A stretch of DNA of 57,643 nucleotides from Roseitalea sp. MMSF_3546 (GCF_030732865.1 NZ_JASHKB010000025.1:1-57643); one strand, 5' to 3'; counted from the stretch's first letter, positions 20,434 through 30,813 are shown. Numbers and translations: made by a program. Notes: generated by a model not told the origin, from the letters alone.

Positions 20434-21036
20434 ATGGCCAAGAACGACGGCGCAACCATCATCAAGAAATATGCCAATCGGCGCCTCTACAACACCGGCA
20501 CCAGCACCTATGTGACGCTCGACGACCTGGCCACCATGGTCAAGGAGGACATCGACTTCACCGTCCAGGACGCCAAGTCGGGCGAGGACATCACCCATTC
20601 GGTGCTCACCCAGATCATCTTCGAGCAGGAAGCCAAATCCGGCCAGACCATGCTGCCGGTCTCGGTTCTGCGCCAGTTGATCTCGTTTTACGGCGACCAG
20701 ATGCAGATGGTCGTGCCCAGCTACCTCGAGCATTCCATGGCGGCCTTCGCCAAGGAGCAGGAGCGCATCCGCGAGCAGATGACCGACATGATCGGCAAGT
20801 CGCCCATGGACGTCATGGCGACCAGCCAGCAGATGATGCGCGAGCAGACCGAGCGCAACATGGCCATGTTCCAGGAGGCCATGAAGATGTTCAATCCGTT
20901 CACCGTGCTCTCGGAGATGCAACCCGGTTCCGGCGGCAGCCAGACCGCCAATGGCGAGGACGCAAGCGCCGACGATCTTCAGGCCATGCGCGAGCAGATC
21001 GCCGAAATGCAGCGCAAGCTGGACAAGATGGGGTGA
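20434..21036 (+). CDS. phaR: Polyhydroxyalkanoate synthesis repressor PhaR
   Basis: A 200-residue regulator that binds both DNA and PHB and lowers phasin and pha gene expression when polymer is absent. The N-terminal PHB/PHA-accumulation DNA-binding domain is clear (IIKKYANRRLYNTGTSTYVTLDDL), followed by the PHB-accumulation regulatory domain (EDITHSVLTQIIFEQEAKSG) and a Met/Gln-rich helical region, then a short coiled coil at the C-terminus. I choose ATG 20434 because AGGAGG lies six bases before it; an in-frame ATG at 20413 has no such site. It is divergent from phaAB. Confidence 0.95.
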   Translation: MAKNDGATIIKKYANRRLYNTGTSTYVTLDDLATMVKEDIDFTVQDAKSGEDITHSVLTQIIFEQEAKSGQTMLPVSVLRQLISFYGDQMQMVVPSYLEHSMAAFAKEQERIREQMTDMIGKSPMDVMATSQQMMREQTERNMAMFQEAMKMFNPFTVLSEMQPGSGGSQTANGEDASADDLQAMREQIAEMQRKLDKMG

Positions 21037-21050
21037 GGAGCCGGTCCGGG

Positions 21051-21096
21051 GGTCGTCGGTCGATTCGACACGGCCAACGAGATACGGACGACGACC
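21051..21096. terminator. Shared hairpin between convergent phaR and membrane-protein gene
   Basis: GGTCGTC (21051-21057) pairs with GACGACC (21090-21096). It fills the 66-base gap between two convergent genes and lacks T runs, so a terminator role is only suggested. It repeats the GGTCGTCGGTCG word of the phaA-phaB spacer. Confidence 0.3.
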
Positions 21097-21102
21097 GGCC
21101 CC

Positions 21103-21498
21103 TCAGCCGATCGACACGTCCCGCCCGGCCGAGCGGATCGAAACCGAAAAGCCGGCCATCAGGTCGACCGCGGCCATTACCGTCATCAGGAAGAACACCG
21201 AGGTCGCCGCCGCCGGGACGACGAGAAATTCCACCAGGAACGCCACGAACACCAGCGTCGACAGCAGATGGTCGACGACAGAGGCATTCGAGGTGCGCGT
21301 CGACTTGATGATCTCCACGAACAGGAAGAACAGCGCCACCAGCAGCATCACATCGCCCAGCGTCATGATCCACACGCCCGTCGAGATCAGCGAGAAGGTC
21401 GCCACCTCGCCGACCCAGGGATTGCCGCTCGCCGAGGTCAGGGCGATCGCATTGTAGGCGATGAAGGGGATGATCATCAGCGGGATATGCGCCAGCAT
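21103..21498 (-). CDS. Conserved four-helix membrane protein, function unknown
   Basis: A 131-residue protein with four predicted transmembrane helices, at about residues 5-22, 45-65, 78-98 and 100-120, and only short loops. I recognise no catalytic motif. Codon use matches neighbouring genes and the third-position GC pattern supports coding on this strand. The ATG at 21498 gives a hydrophobic start (MLAHIPLMIIPFIAYNAIAL). It converges on phaR and is followed upstream by pdxY on the same strand, with a gap of 117 bases. A role in polymer metabolism is not implied by its position alone. Confidence 0.7.
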   Translation of the reverse strand: MLAHIPLMIIPFIAYNAIALTSASGNPWVGEVATFSLISTGVWIMTLGDVMLLVALFFLFVEIIKSTRTSNASVVDHLLSTLVFVAFLVEFLVVPAAATSVFFLMTVMAAVDLMAGFSVSIRSAGRDVSIG

Positions 21499-21615
21499 GG
21501 CTGTGTCTCCGGCGGTCCGAAACCATCAATCGGGCCATCGGGCAGCCCGGCGGTAAGCGTGTATCCTCGCTCCGGGGCGGGCGCAAGGCACGCGCGTCCG
21601 GCATGTCGGCCGATG

Positions 21616-22506
21616 TCAGCGGCTACCCGCCGCTTCGCGCTGGCCATCGGGCATGGACCGGACGGCGACCTGCGCCGAGGGCGTGGCGATTACGGCCGCA
21701 TCGGCCGCCAATGTCAGCTCGTCGGCGCCGCGCAGCGCCGTGCGCAGCAGCAGATCGTGCACCGAGGCCGTCGCCAGCCGCAGTGCCTCCGGATCGCGAT
21801 ACCCCGCCAGCCGGCGCGCAAGAAACAGCGCCGCCGTCAGATCGCCCGTGCCGTTGGGCACGGTGTCGATCGCCGCATGGCTGGCCTCGATCACGCCGGA
21901 CCTTGCGACCAGCAGATTGCTCATGTGACCGGCCGCCTCGGCATGGGCGCTGGTGACCAGCACCTGCGTCGGCCCGAGCGCCCGGGCGGCGTCGACGATC
22001 TGCGCGTTGGTTGCGATCGCGCGGCCGGTTAGCCAGGCCAGTTCGAACCGGTTGGGCGTGGCGATGTCGGCGATCGGGACCAGCCGGTCACCGATGGCGC
22101 GGGCCACCGCTTCGGGAACATAGAGCCCGTTTTCGTCGCCGATCACCGGGTCGCAGACGAAAAGGAGGGCCGGGTTGGCCGCGCGCAAGGTCTGGACCGC
22201 CTCGGCGACGATCTCCGCCTGCCGCGCCGAGCCCAGATAGCCCGAAAGCACCGCGCCGATCTCGCCTGCGAACGGCCCGCCCGTCAGGTCGGCCATGAAC
22301 CGCCCGAACACCGCATCGTCATGGACGATGCGCGTCGCCGCGCCATGGCCCGGATGCCAGGGCAGCAGCACGGTCGGCACGGCGATAACCGGAAAGCCCA
22401 GCGTTTCGAGCGCGAAGACCGCCGCGCGATTGCCCACCGCGCCGCGCGCCACATGGCTCGAGATCACCGCGACCGCGCCTGTTCCACCTGCGATCTCCGC
22501 GGTCAT
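21616..22506 (-). CDS. pdxY: Pyridoxal kinase PdxY-type
   Basis: Phosphorylates pyridoxal (B6 salvage) to pyridoxal 5'-phosphate. The 296-residue product is a ribokinase-fold kinase: VISSHVARGAVGNRAAVFALE at the start, HPGHG near residue 48, FVCDPVIGDENGLYV near residue 120, and the anion-hole motif NGTGDLTAALFLARR near residue 223 that contains the catalytic Asp. The start ATG overlaps the stop of the small membrane protein gene by four bases (ATGA), so the two are coupled. PdxK/PdxY cannot be told apart for certain, but the GTGD form is PdxY-like. Confidence 0.88.
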   Translation of the reverse strand: MTAEIAGGTGAVAVISSHVARGAVGNRAAVFALETLGFPVIAVPTVLLPWHPGHGAATRIVHDDAVFGRFMADLTGGPFAGEIGAVLSGYLGSARQAEIVAEAVQTLRAANPALLFVCDPVIGDENGLYVPEAVARAIGDRLVPIADIATPNRFELAWLTGRAIATNAQIVDAARALGPTQVLVTSAHAEAAGHMSNLLVARSGVIEASHAAIDTVPNGTGDLTAALFLARRLAGYRDPEALRLATASVHDLLLRTALRGADELTLAADAAVIATPSAQVAVRSMPDGQREAAGSR

Positions 22507-22772
22507 CCGAGCAGATACCCAATGAGCCAGATCGCCAGCGCCACGAACGCGACAACCGACAGCGCACGCCCGACCCGCTTGCCCCACAATTCTGCCTTGT
22601 CCTCGGGGTCGGCATCGGCACCGGCCATGTGCTCGCGCGCCCGCCCCGCCGCGCGCACCAGCGAGGACTGGCCGACCACTTCCGAATCGCGGTGCACGCG
22701 CTCGAGCGCCTTGCGCGCCTCGCGCTCGCGTTCGTCCTGCTTGTCGGTGCCATCGGGCTTTGCCATCGGCAT
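22503..22772 (-). CDS. Small C-tail membrane protein, function unknown
   Basis: An 89-residue protein with a charged, helical N-terminal two thirds (KQDEREREARKALERVHRDSE) and a single hydrophobic helix at the very C-terminus (VVAFVALAIWLIGYLLG), so it is probably a tail-anchored membrane protein. Start is taken at ATG 22772 (Met 22766 is possible). It overlaps pdxY by four bases and is divergent from the glutamate dehydrogenase gene. I do not recognise a family. A four-base coupling to pdxY and matching codon use argue that it is real. Confidence 0.65.
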   Translation of the reverse strand: MPMAKPDGTDKQDEREREARKALERVHRDSEVVGQSSLVRAAGRAREHMAGADADPEDKAELWGKRVGRALSVVAFVALAIWLIGYLLG

Positions 22773-22879
22773 ACATCCACACGCCTTTTTGTGCTGCAAA
22801 CCGCAATGGCTTTGCTATGGTCCCGATTTAGTCGCCCCAGGGGTGCAGACACAACAAAAAATGCGGACGGGATGGGGCA

Positions 22880-25800
22880 ATGGTCCAGAAACTGAGCGCG
22901 GCGGCAAAGCGCGCCTTGTCGGAAATCACCGACGCGCTTGACGAGCAGTCACACACCCTCGCCGAGCGGCTCGTCGCCGACGCCCATGCCGAGGACCTGT
23001 CGAACATCGCGCCCGACCTTCTGGCCCGCGCCATCGCACAGACCGCCCGAACGCTGGCGCGGCACAGGCCCGGCAAGTCGCTGGTCGAGGTCGCGGCCGA
23101 TCCGGAAGCCACACCCGTCAGCATGATCTCGGTCATCAACGACAACATGCCGTTCCTGTTCGATTCGGTGCTCGGCGAGATCAACGACAAGGCGCCGCGG
23201 GTGGAGTTCGTCGTCCATCCGGTGCTCGACATCCAGCACGATCACGACACCTTCGAGATCATCGACACGTCCCGCCCGGGCATGGCGCGCCAGAAGACCA
23301 ACCGGGTCAGCGTCATCTGCGCGATCGTCGATGGCCTCGACGAACAGGGCAACGAACGGCTCGCCGACGCGATCGGGTCGACGCTCGGCCAGGTGGCCGC
23401 GGCCGTCCGCGACTGGCCGGCCATGCTGGCGCGGCTGGACGAGGTCGTCACCGAACTGCGGTCGGGCGTGCTGCCGGCGCGCAAGTCCGATGTCCGCGAG
23501 GCGATCGCCTTCCTGCAATGGCTGCACGACGACAACTTCACTTTTCTGGGCATCCGCGAATACGATTATGTCGGGGGCGAAAAGCGCGGCAAGCTGCAGC
23601 GCGCCGAGCGGCCGGCGCTGGGCATATTGAGCGATCCGGAGGTGCGCATCCTGCGCCGCGGCGGCGAACCGGTGACGACGACACCTCAGATCCGCGCCTT
23701 CCTGAACAGCCGCGACGTTCTCATCGTCACCAAGGCGAACCTGAAATCGGTCGTCCACCGCCGCACCTACATGGATTACATCGGCATCAAGCGCTACGAC
23801 GAAAAGGGCAAGCTTTCGGGCGAACTGCGGCTTGTCGGGCTGTTCACCTCGACCGCCTATACCCGCTCGGTGCAGCGCATCCCCTATATCCGATCCAAGA
23901 TCGACGCCGTTCTCAAGCGCTCGCACCACGAGCCCGACAGCCACTCCGGCAAGGCGCTGCTCAATGTGCTCGAGTCCTATCCGCGCGACGAACTGTTCCA
24001 GATCGACGTGCCCATGCTCACGCGCAACGCGGAGGCGATCGTCGCGCTCGCGGACCGCCCGCGCGTGCGCGTCCTGAGCCGGATCGACGCCTTCGACCGC
24101 TTCGTCTCCGTCATCGTCTTCGTGCCGCGCGACAAGTATTCCTCGCGCATCCGCGAGGATATCAGCGCCTATCTGGCCGATGCCTATGACGGCCATGTCT
24201 CGGCATGGTATCCGTCCTTCCCCGAGGGCACGCTGGCGCGCGTACACGTCATCATCGGCCGCAGCGGCGGCAAGACGCCCACCCCCGGCCAGGCCGCGCT
24301 CGAGCGCGACATCGCCGCCATCACCAGGACCTGGCAGGACAACCTGCTCGACGCGCTGGTCGAGGCCGGCTCGCCCGCCGACGGGGCGATGTTCGCCTTT
24401 CCCGAAAGCTATCGCGACACCGTCTCGCCCGAGCAGGCCGTCGAGGATCTGCGCTTCATCGACGCCATCACACCGCAAAGCCCGATCGGTGTCGACTTCC
24501 GGTCCGACGAGACCCAGGCCGATCATCGCGCCCGATTGCGCATCTTCCATGCCGACGAGCCGGTCGCTCTTTCCGAGCGTGTGCCGGTGCTGGAGAATAT
24601 GGGCTTTCGGGTCATTTCCGAACTGACCTACCGCATCGGCTGCGACGCCACCGGCGAGGACCGTCCGCACTGCATCTGGCTGCACGACATGCGCATAGAA
24701 AGCGCCGACGGCACGGTTCTGCCGCGCGATGACGGCGCGTTGTTCGAGGACGGTTTCTGCGAGACCTGGGCCGGCCGGATCGACAATGACGGCTATAACG
24801 GGCTGATGCTCGCCGCCGGCATGGACGCGCGCAAGGCCACGGTCCTGCGCGCCTATGGCCGTTATCTCAAGCAGGCCGGCATCGCCTACAGCCAGCACTA
24901 CATGGCCGACACGCTGCGCCGCCACCCCGATTTCACGCGGCAATTGTTCGAGCTGTTCGACACTCGCTTCAACCCGCTGCGCCATGCCGACCCCGACGAG
25001 GACACCGCCGTCACCGAAAAGCACATACTGGCGGGCATCCGCGATGCGCTGGCCGACGTGCCCGGCATCGACGACGACACCATCCTGCGCCGCTTCTGCA
25101 ACGCGATCACCGCGACCCTGCGCACCAGCTATTTCAATCCCGGCGAGGACGGCGGGCCACGCGCCACGCTGGCCTTCAAGCTCGATCCCGGCCGCCTGGA
25201 CGGCCTGCCCGCACCGCGCCCGTTCCGCGAGATCTTCGTCTTCGGGCCGCAGGTCGAGGGCGTGCATCTGCGCTTCGGGCCGGTCGCGCGCGGCGGCCTG
25301 CGCTGGTCCGACCGCATCGAGGACTACCGCACCGAGGTGCTCGGCCTGGTCAAGGCGCAGCAGGTCAAGAACGCGGTCATCGTGCCCGTCGGCGCCAAGG
25401 GCGGCTTCCTGCCCAGACGGCTGCCGACCGAAGGCGGCCGCGAGGCGGTGTTCGAGGCCGGCCGCCAGGCCTATACGACCTTCGTCTCCGCGCTCCTGTC
25501 GCTGACCGACAATCTCGACGGCGAAGCGGTCATCCCGCCGCCGCACACCGTGCGCCATGACGGTGACGACCCCTATCTCGTGGTCGCCGCCGACAAGGGC
25601 ACGGCGAGCTTTTCGGACACCGCCAACGCGATCTCGCAGGCGCACGGTTTCTGGCTCGACGACGCCTTCGCCTCCGGCGGCTCGGCCGGCTACGACCACA
25701 AGAAGATGGGCATCACCGCGCGCGGGGCCTGGGAGGCGGTCAAGCGCCATTTCCGCGAGATGGACAAGGATATTCAGTCCGAACCCTTCACCGTGGCCGG

Positions 25801-27676
25801 CGTCGGCGACATGTCGGGCGATGTCTTCGGCAATGGCATGCTGCTGTCCGAAAAGATCCGGCTGATCGCCGCCTTCGACCATCGCGACATCTTCATCGAC
25901 CCCGATCCGGACCCCCGGACCGGCTTTGCCGAGCGCAAACGCCTGTTCGAGATGGGTCGGTCGAGCTGGCAGGATTACGACACATCGAAGCTTTCGCGCG
26001 GCGGCGGCATCTTTCCGCGCAGCCAGAAGCTGATCACGCTGTCCACGGCCGCCGCCGAGGCGATCGGCCTTGGCAAGGTGAAGGCTTCGCCCTTCGAGAT
26101 CATGCAGGCGATTCTGAAGGCCGATGTCGAACTGATGTGGTTCGGCGGCATCGGCACCTATGTGCGCGCCACCGGCGAGCGCGACGCCGATGTCGGCGAC
26201 CGGGCCAATGACGCCATCCGCATCACCGCGCCCGAACTGCGCGCCAGCGTCGTCGGCGAAGGCGCCAATCTTGGCATGACCCAGCGCGCGCGCATCGAGT
26301 ACGGCCTTGCCGGCGGCCGCTGCAACTCCGACGCCATCGACAATTCGGCCGGCGTCAACTCCTCCGATCTCGAGGTCAACATCAAGATCGCGCTCAGCCA
26401 GTCGCTCAAGGACGGCGACCTGCAGCGCAAGGCGCGCGACAAGCTGCTGAGCGCGATGACACAAAGCGTCGCCGATCTGGTTCTGCGCAACAATTACGAG
26501 CAGACGCTGACCATCACCCGCGCGCACCGCACCAAGACCGCCAATCTGGCGCTGCAGGCGCGGCTGATGGAACAGCTCGAGGAGCGCGGCGCGCTCGACC
26601 GCGCCGTCGAACTGCTGCCCGACGAGGAAGCGCTGGCCGACCGGCGCAAGGCCGGCATCGGGCTCGCCCGTGCCGAGATCGGCGTGCTGTTGTCCTATGC
26701 CAAGATCGTGCTGTTCGACGATCTGGTGCGCTCGCCCCTGCCGGACGACCCCTATTTGGAGAAGGACCTGTTGGGGTATTTTCCGCCGCGCATGCGCGAT
26801 GATTTCGCCGACAACATTCGCGGCCATCGCCTGCGGCGCGAGATCATCGCCACGGTGCTGGCCAACCAGATCGTCAATCGCGGCGGCCCGTCGGTGATCA
26901 GCCGGTTCGAGGATGCGACCGGCAAGCTGCCCTCGGGCATCGTGCGCGCCCATGTCGTCACGCGCGATGCCTTCGACCTCGAAACGATCCATGCCGCCAT
27001 CGACGCACTCGACGCCACGATCCCGGGCATGCGCCAGATGGACCTTTACGAGGACCTCGCCGACGCCCAGCGCGCCGCCATCGGCCAGTTTCTCAAATGC
27101 GGCGACATGGCCGCGCCGATCGGCGAAGCGGTCGAGCGGCTGGCCTCGGCGCGTGCCGAGCTCGAGCCGGAACTGCTCGAACTGGCCCCCGAATACCTGG
27201 CCAACTGGGTGCGCGAGCGCCACGAGGGCTTCGCGGGCGAGGGGCTGGCCGACGGCGCCGCCTGGCGGCTCGCCATGCTGCCCATCATCGCGATGACACC
27301 CGACATCATCGCCGCCGCCCAGGCCACCAACCGGCATATCGTGCCCACCGCGCGCGGCTATTTCGATGTCACGAAGAGCTTCCGCATCGGTCGGCTCGAG
27401 CATCTGGCGCACAAGCTGTCGGCCGATGACTATTTCGACGGCCTGGCCCAGCAGCGCGCGCTCGACACCATCCACGCCGCCCGGCTCGCCATCACGACCT
27501 CGGCACTGTCGGTCAACGGGGCCGACCCGTCCGAGGCGGTGGAGGCCTGGGTCGACGCCAACAAGGTGCGCATCGCCCGCGTCCAGGATCGGATCGCCGA
27601 TCTGACCGACCATGGCGAGCTGACCGTCTCGCGGCTGACCGTCGCCGCCGGCCTGCTCGGCGACCTGGTCGCATGA
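22880..27676 (+). CDS. NAD-specific glutamate dehydrogenase, large (about 180 kDa) type
   Basis: Oxidatively deaminates glutamate to 2-oxoglutarate and ammonia with NAD. At 1,598 residues it matches the L-GDH180 class of proteobacteria, which has long N- and C-terminal extensions around the catalytic core. The core carries GGLRWSDRIEDYRTEVLGL, then VGAKGGF with the catalytic Lys at residue 840, VAADKGTASFSDTANAIS, and the NAD-binding part with GVGDMSGDVFGNGMLLS. The N-terminus contains ACT-like segments (VSMISVINDNMPFLFDSVLGE). It stands alone, divergent from the pdxY pair, and a UMF1-type MFS gene follows after 31 bases. An antisense frame of 1,586 codons over this gene is a composition artefact. 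Confidence 0.95.
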   Translation: MVQKLSAAAKRALSEITDALDEQSHTLAERLVADAHAEDLSNIAPDLLARAIAQTARTLARHRPGKSLVEVAADPEATPVSMISVINDNMPFLFDSVLGEINDKAPRVEFVVHPVLDIQHDHDTFEIIDTSRPGMARQKTNRVSVICAIVDGLDEQGNERLADAIGSTLGQVAAAVRDWPAMLARLDEVVTELRSGVLPARKSDVREAIAFLQWLHDDNFTFLGIREYDYVGGEKRGKLQRAERPALGILSDPEVRILRRGGEPVTTTPQIRAFLNSRDVLIVTKANLKSVVHRRTYMDYIGIKRYDEKGKLSGELRLVGLFTSTAYTRSVQRIPYIRSKIDAVLKRSHHEPDSHSGKALLNVLESYPRDELFQIDVPMLTRNAEAIVALADRPRVRVLSRIDAFDRFVSVIVFVPRDKYSSRIREDISAYLADAYDGHVSAWYPSFPEGTLARVHVIIGRSGGKTPTPGQAALERDIAAITRTWQDNLLDALVEAGSPADGAMFAFPESYRDTVSPEQAVEDLRFIDAITPQSPIGVDFRSDETQADHRARLRIFHADEPVALSERVPVLENMGFRVISELTYRIGCDATGEDRPHCIWLHDMRIESADGTVLPRDDGALFEDGFCETWAGRIDNDGYNGLMLAAGMDARKATVLRAYGRYLKQAGIAYSQHYMADTLRRHPDFTRQLFELFDTRFNPLRHADPDEDTAVTEKHILAGIRDALADVPGIDDDTILRRFCNAITATLRTSYFNPGEDGGPRATLAFKLDPGRLDGLPAPRPFREIFVFGPQVEGVHLRFGPVARGGLRWSDRIEDYRTEVLGLVKAQQVKNAVIVPVGAKGGFLPRRLPTEGGREAVFEAGRQAYTTFVSALLSLTDNLDGEAVIPPPHTVRHDGDDPYLVVAADKGTASFSDTANAISQAHGFWLDDAFASGGSAGYDHKKMGITARGAWEAVKRHFREMDKDIQSEPFTVAGVGDMSGDVFGNGMLLSEKIRLIAAFDHRDIFIDPDPDPRTGFAERKRLFEMGRSSWQDYDTSKLSRGGGIFPRSQKLITLSTAAAEAIGLGKVKASPFEIMQAILKADVELMWFGGIGTYVRATGERDADVGDRANDAIRITAPELRASVVGEGANLGMTQRARIEYGLAGGRCNSDAIDNSAGVNSSDLEVNIKIALSQSLKDGDLQRKARDKLLSAMTQSVADLVLRNNYEQTLTITRAHRTKTANLALQARLMEQLEERGALDRAVELLPDEEALADRRKAGIGLARAEIGVLLSYAKIVLFDDLVRSPLPDDPYLEKDLLGYFPPRMRDDFADNIRGHRLRREIIATVLANQIVNRGGPSVISRFEDATGKLPSGIVRAHVVTRDAFDLETIHAAIDALDATIPGMRQMDLYEDLADAQRAAIGQFLKCGDMAAPIGEAVERLASARAELEPELLELAPEYLANWVRERHEGFAGEGLADGAAWRLAMLPIIAMTPDIIAAAQATNRHIVPTARGYFDVTKSFRIGRLEHLAHKLSADDYFDGLAQQRALDTIHAARLAITTSALSVNGADPSEAVEAWVDANKVRIARVQDRIADLTDHGELTVSRLTVAAGLLGDLVA

Positions 27677-27707
27677 GCGGCGCGACCGGAACCGGGGCCG
27701 CCATGCC

Positions 27708-29078
27708 ATGAGCGCATTGAGCGAGGCACCCGGTCACGACGCGCAGCCGGCGGCGGACCGCAGGGCCATACGCAGCTGGATGCTGTTCGACTGGGCGGCG
27801 CAGCCCTTTCACACGCTGATCATCACCTTCATCTTCGCGCCCTATTTCGCCGCCTACGTCGCACCCGATCCGGTGCAGGGCCAGGCCGACTGGGCCATGG
27901 CCTCGACCATCGGCGGCCTGCTGATCGCCTTCATGGCACCCATTGTCGGCGCGCTTTCCGACGCCACCGGTCCGCGCAAGCCCTGGATCTTCGGATTTTC
28001 GGTCGTCGCGGTGATCGGCTCCTTGTCGCTGTGGTTCGCTGCGCCCGAGCCCACATCCTTCAACATCGCCCTCGCCCTGGTCGGCTTCGTCGTGGCGCTG
28101 ATCGGCTTCGAGTTCGCCGCCATCTTCAACAACGCCATGATGCCCGGCCTGGTCGGCCGCGACAGGCTGGGCAGCCTTTCGGGCAATGCCTGGGCGCTGG
28201 GCTATGCCGGCGGGCTCGTTTCGCTGGTCCTGGTGATGGGCTTCATGGCCGCCGACCCGCAAAGCGGCCGGACGTTCTTCGGTCTCGAACCGATTCTCGG
28301 CCTCGACCCGCAGCGCCTTGAGGGCGAGCGGGCCGCCGGCCCGCTGACGGCGCTGTGGTACATCGTCTTCGTCATCCCGCTGTTTGCGTTCACGCCCGAC
28401 GCGCCGCGCCGGACCGGCGTTGCCAACGCCGTACGCAAGGGCCTGGCCCAACTGGTCGAAACCATTCGCGGGCTGCCCTCCCACCGCAGCCTGCTGGCGT
28501 TTCTCGCCTCGTCCATGTTCTACCGCGACGCGCTCAATGGCGTTTACGCCTTTGGCGGCATCTATGTCATCGGCGTGATGGGCTGGACGACGATCCAGAT
28601 CGGCATTTTCGGCATATTGGCCAGCGTCATCGCCATTGCCGGCTCGATCCTGGCCGGCTGTTTCGATGTCAGGATCGGCACCAAGAAGGTGGTCGCGATC
28701 GCGATCGTCCTGCTGATCGCGACGGCACTGGGTTTCGTCTCCATCGCGCCGGGCGAAGTGTTCTTCGTGAAGGTGGACGCCGACTCGCCCTTGCCAGACG
28801 TCGCCATATACGGCCTGGTATCGGTGATGGGCGCAGCGGGCGGGGCGTTGCAGGCTGCCTCGCGCCCGCTCCTGGTCGATCAGGTCGACCATCCCGAGCG
28901 CATGGGCGAAGCCTTCGGCCTTTATGCCCTGTCCGGTCGCGCCACCGCGTTCCTGGCGCCCTTTGGGATCTGGCTGTTCACCGAGCTTTCCGGCAGCCAG
29001 CGCATCGGCATCACGCCGGTGATCGGCCTGTTCGTCATCGGCCTTGTGCTGCTGATCCCGGTACGCTCGCGCACCTGA
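27708..29078 (+). CDS. UMF1/Atg22-type MFS permease
   Basis: A 456-residue, about twelve-helix transporter of the UMF1 group, which is related to yeast vacuolar Atg22 effluxers. Diagnostic segments are SWMLFDWAAQPFHTLIITF near residue 23 and the helix 4-5 region with FNNAMMPGLVGRDRLGSLSGNAWALGYAGG. A later helix has GVYAFGGIYVIGVMGW. The substrate is unknown; amino acids are possible by analogy with Atg22 and by its place just after glutamate dehydrogenase, but that is inference. Its stop is two bases from the stop of the convergent purH gene, leaving no room for separate terminators. Confidence 0.88.
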   Translation: MSALSEAPGHDAQPAADRRAIRSWMLFDWAAQPFHTLIITFIFAPYFAAYVAPDPVQGQADWAMASTIGGLLIAFMAPIVGALSDATGPRKPWIFGFSVVAVIGSLSLWFAAPEPTSFNIALALVGFVVALIGFEFAAIFNNAMMPGLVGRDRLGSLSGNAWALGYAGGLVSLVLVMGFMAADPQSGRTFFGLEPILGLDPQRLEGERAAGPLTALWYIVFVIPLFAFTPDAPRRTGVANAVRKGLAQLVETIRGLPSHRSLLAFLASSMFYRDALNGVYAFGGIYVIGVMGWTTIQIGIFGILASVIAIAGSILAGCFDVRIGTKKVVAIAIVLLIATALGFVSIAPGEVFFVKVDADSPLPDVAIYGLVSVMGAAGGALQAASRPLLVDQVDHPERMGEAFGLYALSGRATAFLAPFGIWLFTELSGSQRIGITPVIGLFVIGLVLLIPVRSRT

Positions 29079-29080
29079 AT

Positions 29081-30703
29081 TCAGTGCCGGAAATGCCGCG
29101 TGCCGGTGAACACCATGGCGATGCCGTGCTCGTTGGCGGCCGCGATCACCTCGTCGTCGCGCATCGATCCGCCCGGCTGGATGACCGCCCTCGCCCCGGC
29201 CTCGACCGCCGTCAGGAGCCCGTCGGCGAAGGGAAAGAACGCGTCCGACGCGACAACCGAACCGTGCGTTCCCGGCGCGTCGAGCCCCAGCACCCGGGCC
29301 GCCTCGCGCGCCTTGCGCGCTGCGATCCGGCTTGAATCGACGCGGCTCATCTGCCCGGCGCCGATGCCCACCGTGGCCAGATCGCGCGCATAGACGATGG
29401 CGTTCGACTTCACGTGCTTCGCGACCGCGAAGGCAAAGCGCAGATCGGCGAGTTCGCGTGCATCGGGCTGCCGCGCGGTCACGCAGCGCAGCTCCATGTC
29501 CCCGACCACCGCATTGTCGCGCCCCTGCTTGAGATAGGCGCCGGCCACCGGCTTGACGGTGAAACCGGCGGCGCGCGGATCGGCGAGAGCGCCGGCATCA
29601 AGCAAACGGATGTTGGGCTTTTTCGCGAACGCCGCGCGGGCCGGCTCGCTGACCTGCGGCGCGATCACCACTTCGGTGAAGATTTCGAGCACGGCATGCG
29701 CGGTCTGTTCGTCGAGCGGCCGGTTGAACGCGACGATCCCGCCGAACGCCGACGTCCGGTCGCAGTCGAACGCCGCCCGATAGGCATCGACCAGCGTGTC
29801 GGCCTGGGCGACACCGCATGGATTGGCATGCTTGATGATCGCCGCTGCCGGCCGGTCGGCGCCGAACTCGCTGACCAGTTCGAAGGCGGCATCGGTATCG
29901 GCGAGATTGTTGTAGGACAGCACCTTGCCCTGCAGCACGCTGGCGAGCGCGGCGCCGGGCCGGGTCTCGCCGGTCAGATAGAGCGCCGCCTCCTGATGCG
30001 GGTTCTCGCCATATCTGAGGGCCATGGCGCGCCGGCCGCCCAGCGCGTCGTGGCGGCCCAGCGGCGGGTCCTCGGCCAGCCCGTCCAATGCATCGGCCAC
30101 CATCGCGTCATAGCTCGCCGTGCGCTTGAAGGCGCGGGCGGCGAGGCGCTTGCGCGTGGCCAGCCGCGTCGCCCCGTCATTGGCCGCCAGTTCCGCGCGC
30201 ACGTCGTCATAGTCCGCCGGATCGGTGACGATCGCCACCGAGGCATGGTTCTTGGCCGCCGCGCGCACCATGGCCGGTCCGCCGATGTCGATGTTCTCGA
30301 TCAGCGTCGCCGGATCCGCCTGGGCTGCGACCGCCGCTTCGAACGGATAGAGGTTGACGACGACCAGCTCGAACGGCGCGATGCCGTGCGCGGCCATCGC
30401 CGCTTCATGGTCGGGATCGTTGCGCACGCCCAGCAGCCCGCCATGCACCCCAGGATGCAGCGTCTTCACGCGCCCGTCCATGATCTCTGCAAACCCCGTC
30501 ACCTCGGCGATATCGGTTACGGCAAGGCCGGCATCGGCGAGCGCCCGGCGCGTGCCGCCGGTCGACACGAGCGCGATGCCATGTCCGGCCAGCGCCTTGG
30601 CGAACTCGACGAGCCCGGTCTTGTCGGAAACCGAGATCAGCGCCCGCCTGACGGGAACGCGGTCGTCGGGAGCGATGGTCTTGGCGGCGACGGCCATGGG
30701 CAT
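29081..30703 (-). CDS. purH: Bifunctional AICAR transformylase / IMP cyclohydrolase
   Basis: The last two steps of de novo IMP synthesis, joining formyl transfer to AICAR with ring closure. The 540-residue protein has the IMP cyclohydrolase domain first ([42 protein letters not shown]) and the AICAR transformylase domain after about residue 200 ([35 protein letters not shown]). Catalytic residues KHANPCG are intact. AAGG lies six bases before the ATG at 30703. It is a single-gene unit convergent with the MFS gene; the heparinase-family gene upstream on the same strand may be cotranscribed, with a gap of 110 bases. Confidence 0.97.
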   Translation of the reverse strand: MPMAVAAKTIAPDDRVPVRRALISVSDKTGLVEFAKALAGHGIALVSTGGTRRALADAGLAVTDIAEVTGFAEIMDGRVKTLHPGVHGGLLGVRNDPDHEAAMAAHGIAPFELVVVNLYPFEAAVAAQADPATLIENIDIGGPAMVRAAAKNHASVAIVTDPADYDDVRAELAANDGATRLATRKRLAARAFKRTASYDAMVADALDGLAEDPPLGRHDALGGRRAMALRYGENPHQEAALYLTGETRPGAALASVLQGKVLSYNNLADTDAAFELVSEFGADRPAAAIIKHANPCGVAQADTLVDAYRAAFDCDRTSAFGGIVAFNRPLDEQTAHAVLEIFTEVVIAPQVSEPARAAFAKKPNIRLLDAGALADPRAAGFTVKPVAGAYLKQGRDNAVVGDMELRCVTARQPDARELADLRFAFAVAKHVKSNAIVYARDLATVGIGAGQMSRVDSSRIAARKAREAARVLGLDAPGTHGSVVASDAFFPFADGLLTAVEAGARAVIQPGGSMRDDEVIAAANEHGIAMVFTGTRHFRH

Positions 30704-30813
30704 GAGTCCTTAATGTTCGGTGAGCGCGGCATCCGCATATCACAGCGGGCCGTGCCTCGCCGAGACCGCCAGGCCCCGCACCGCCGCTGGCCACAGCAAT
30801 TTACGGTGCGGCA

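Noticed and set aside
22949-27709. A 1,586-codon open frame on the minus strand over the glutamate dehydrogenase gene
   Set aside because: It is fully antisense to a clear gene, rich in Arg/Gly/His/Asp with no domain, and explained by high GC at third codon positions of the sense gene.
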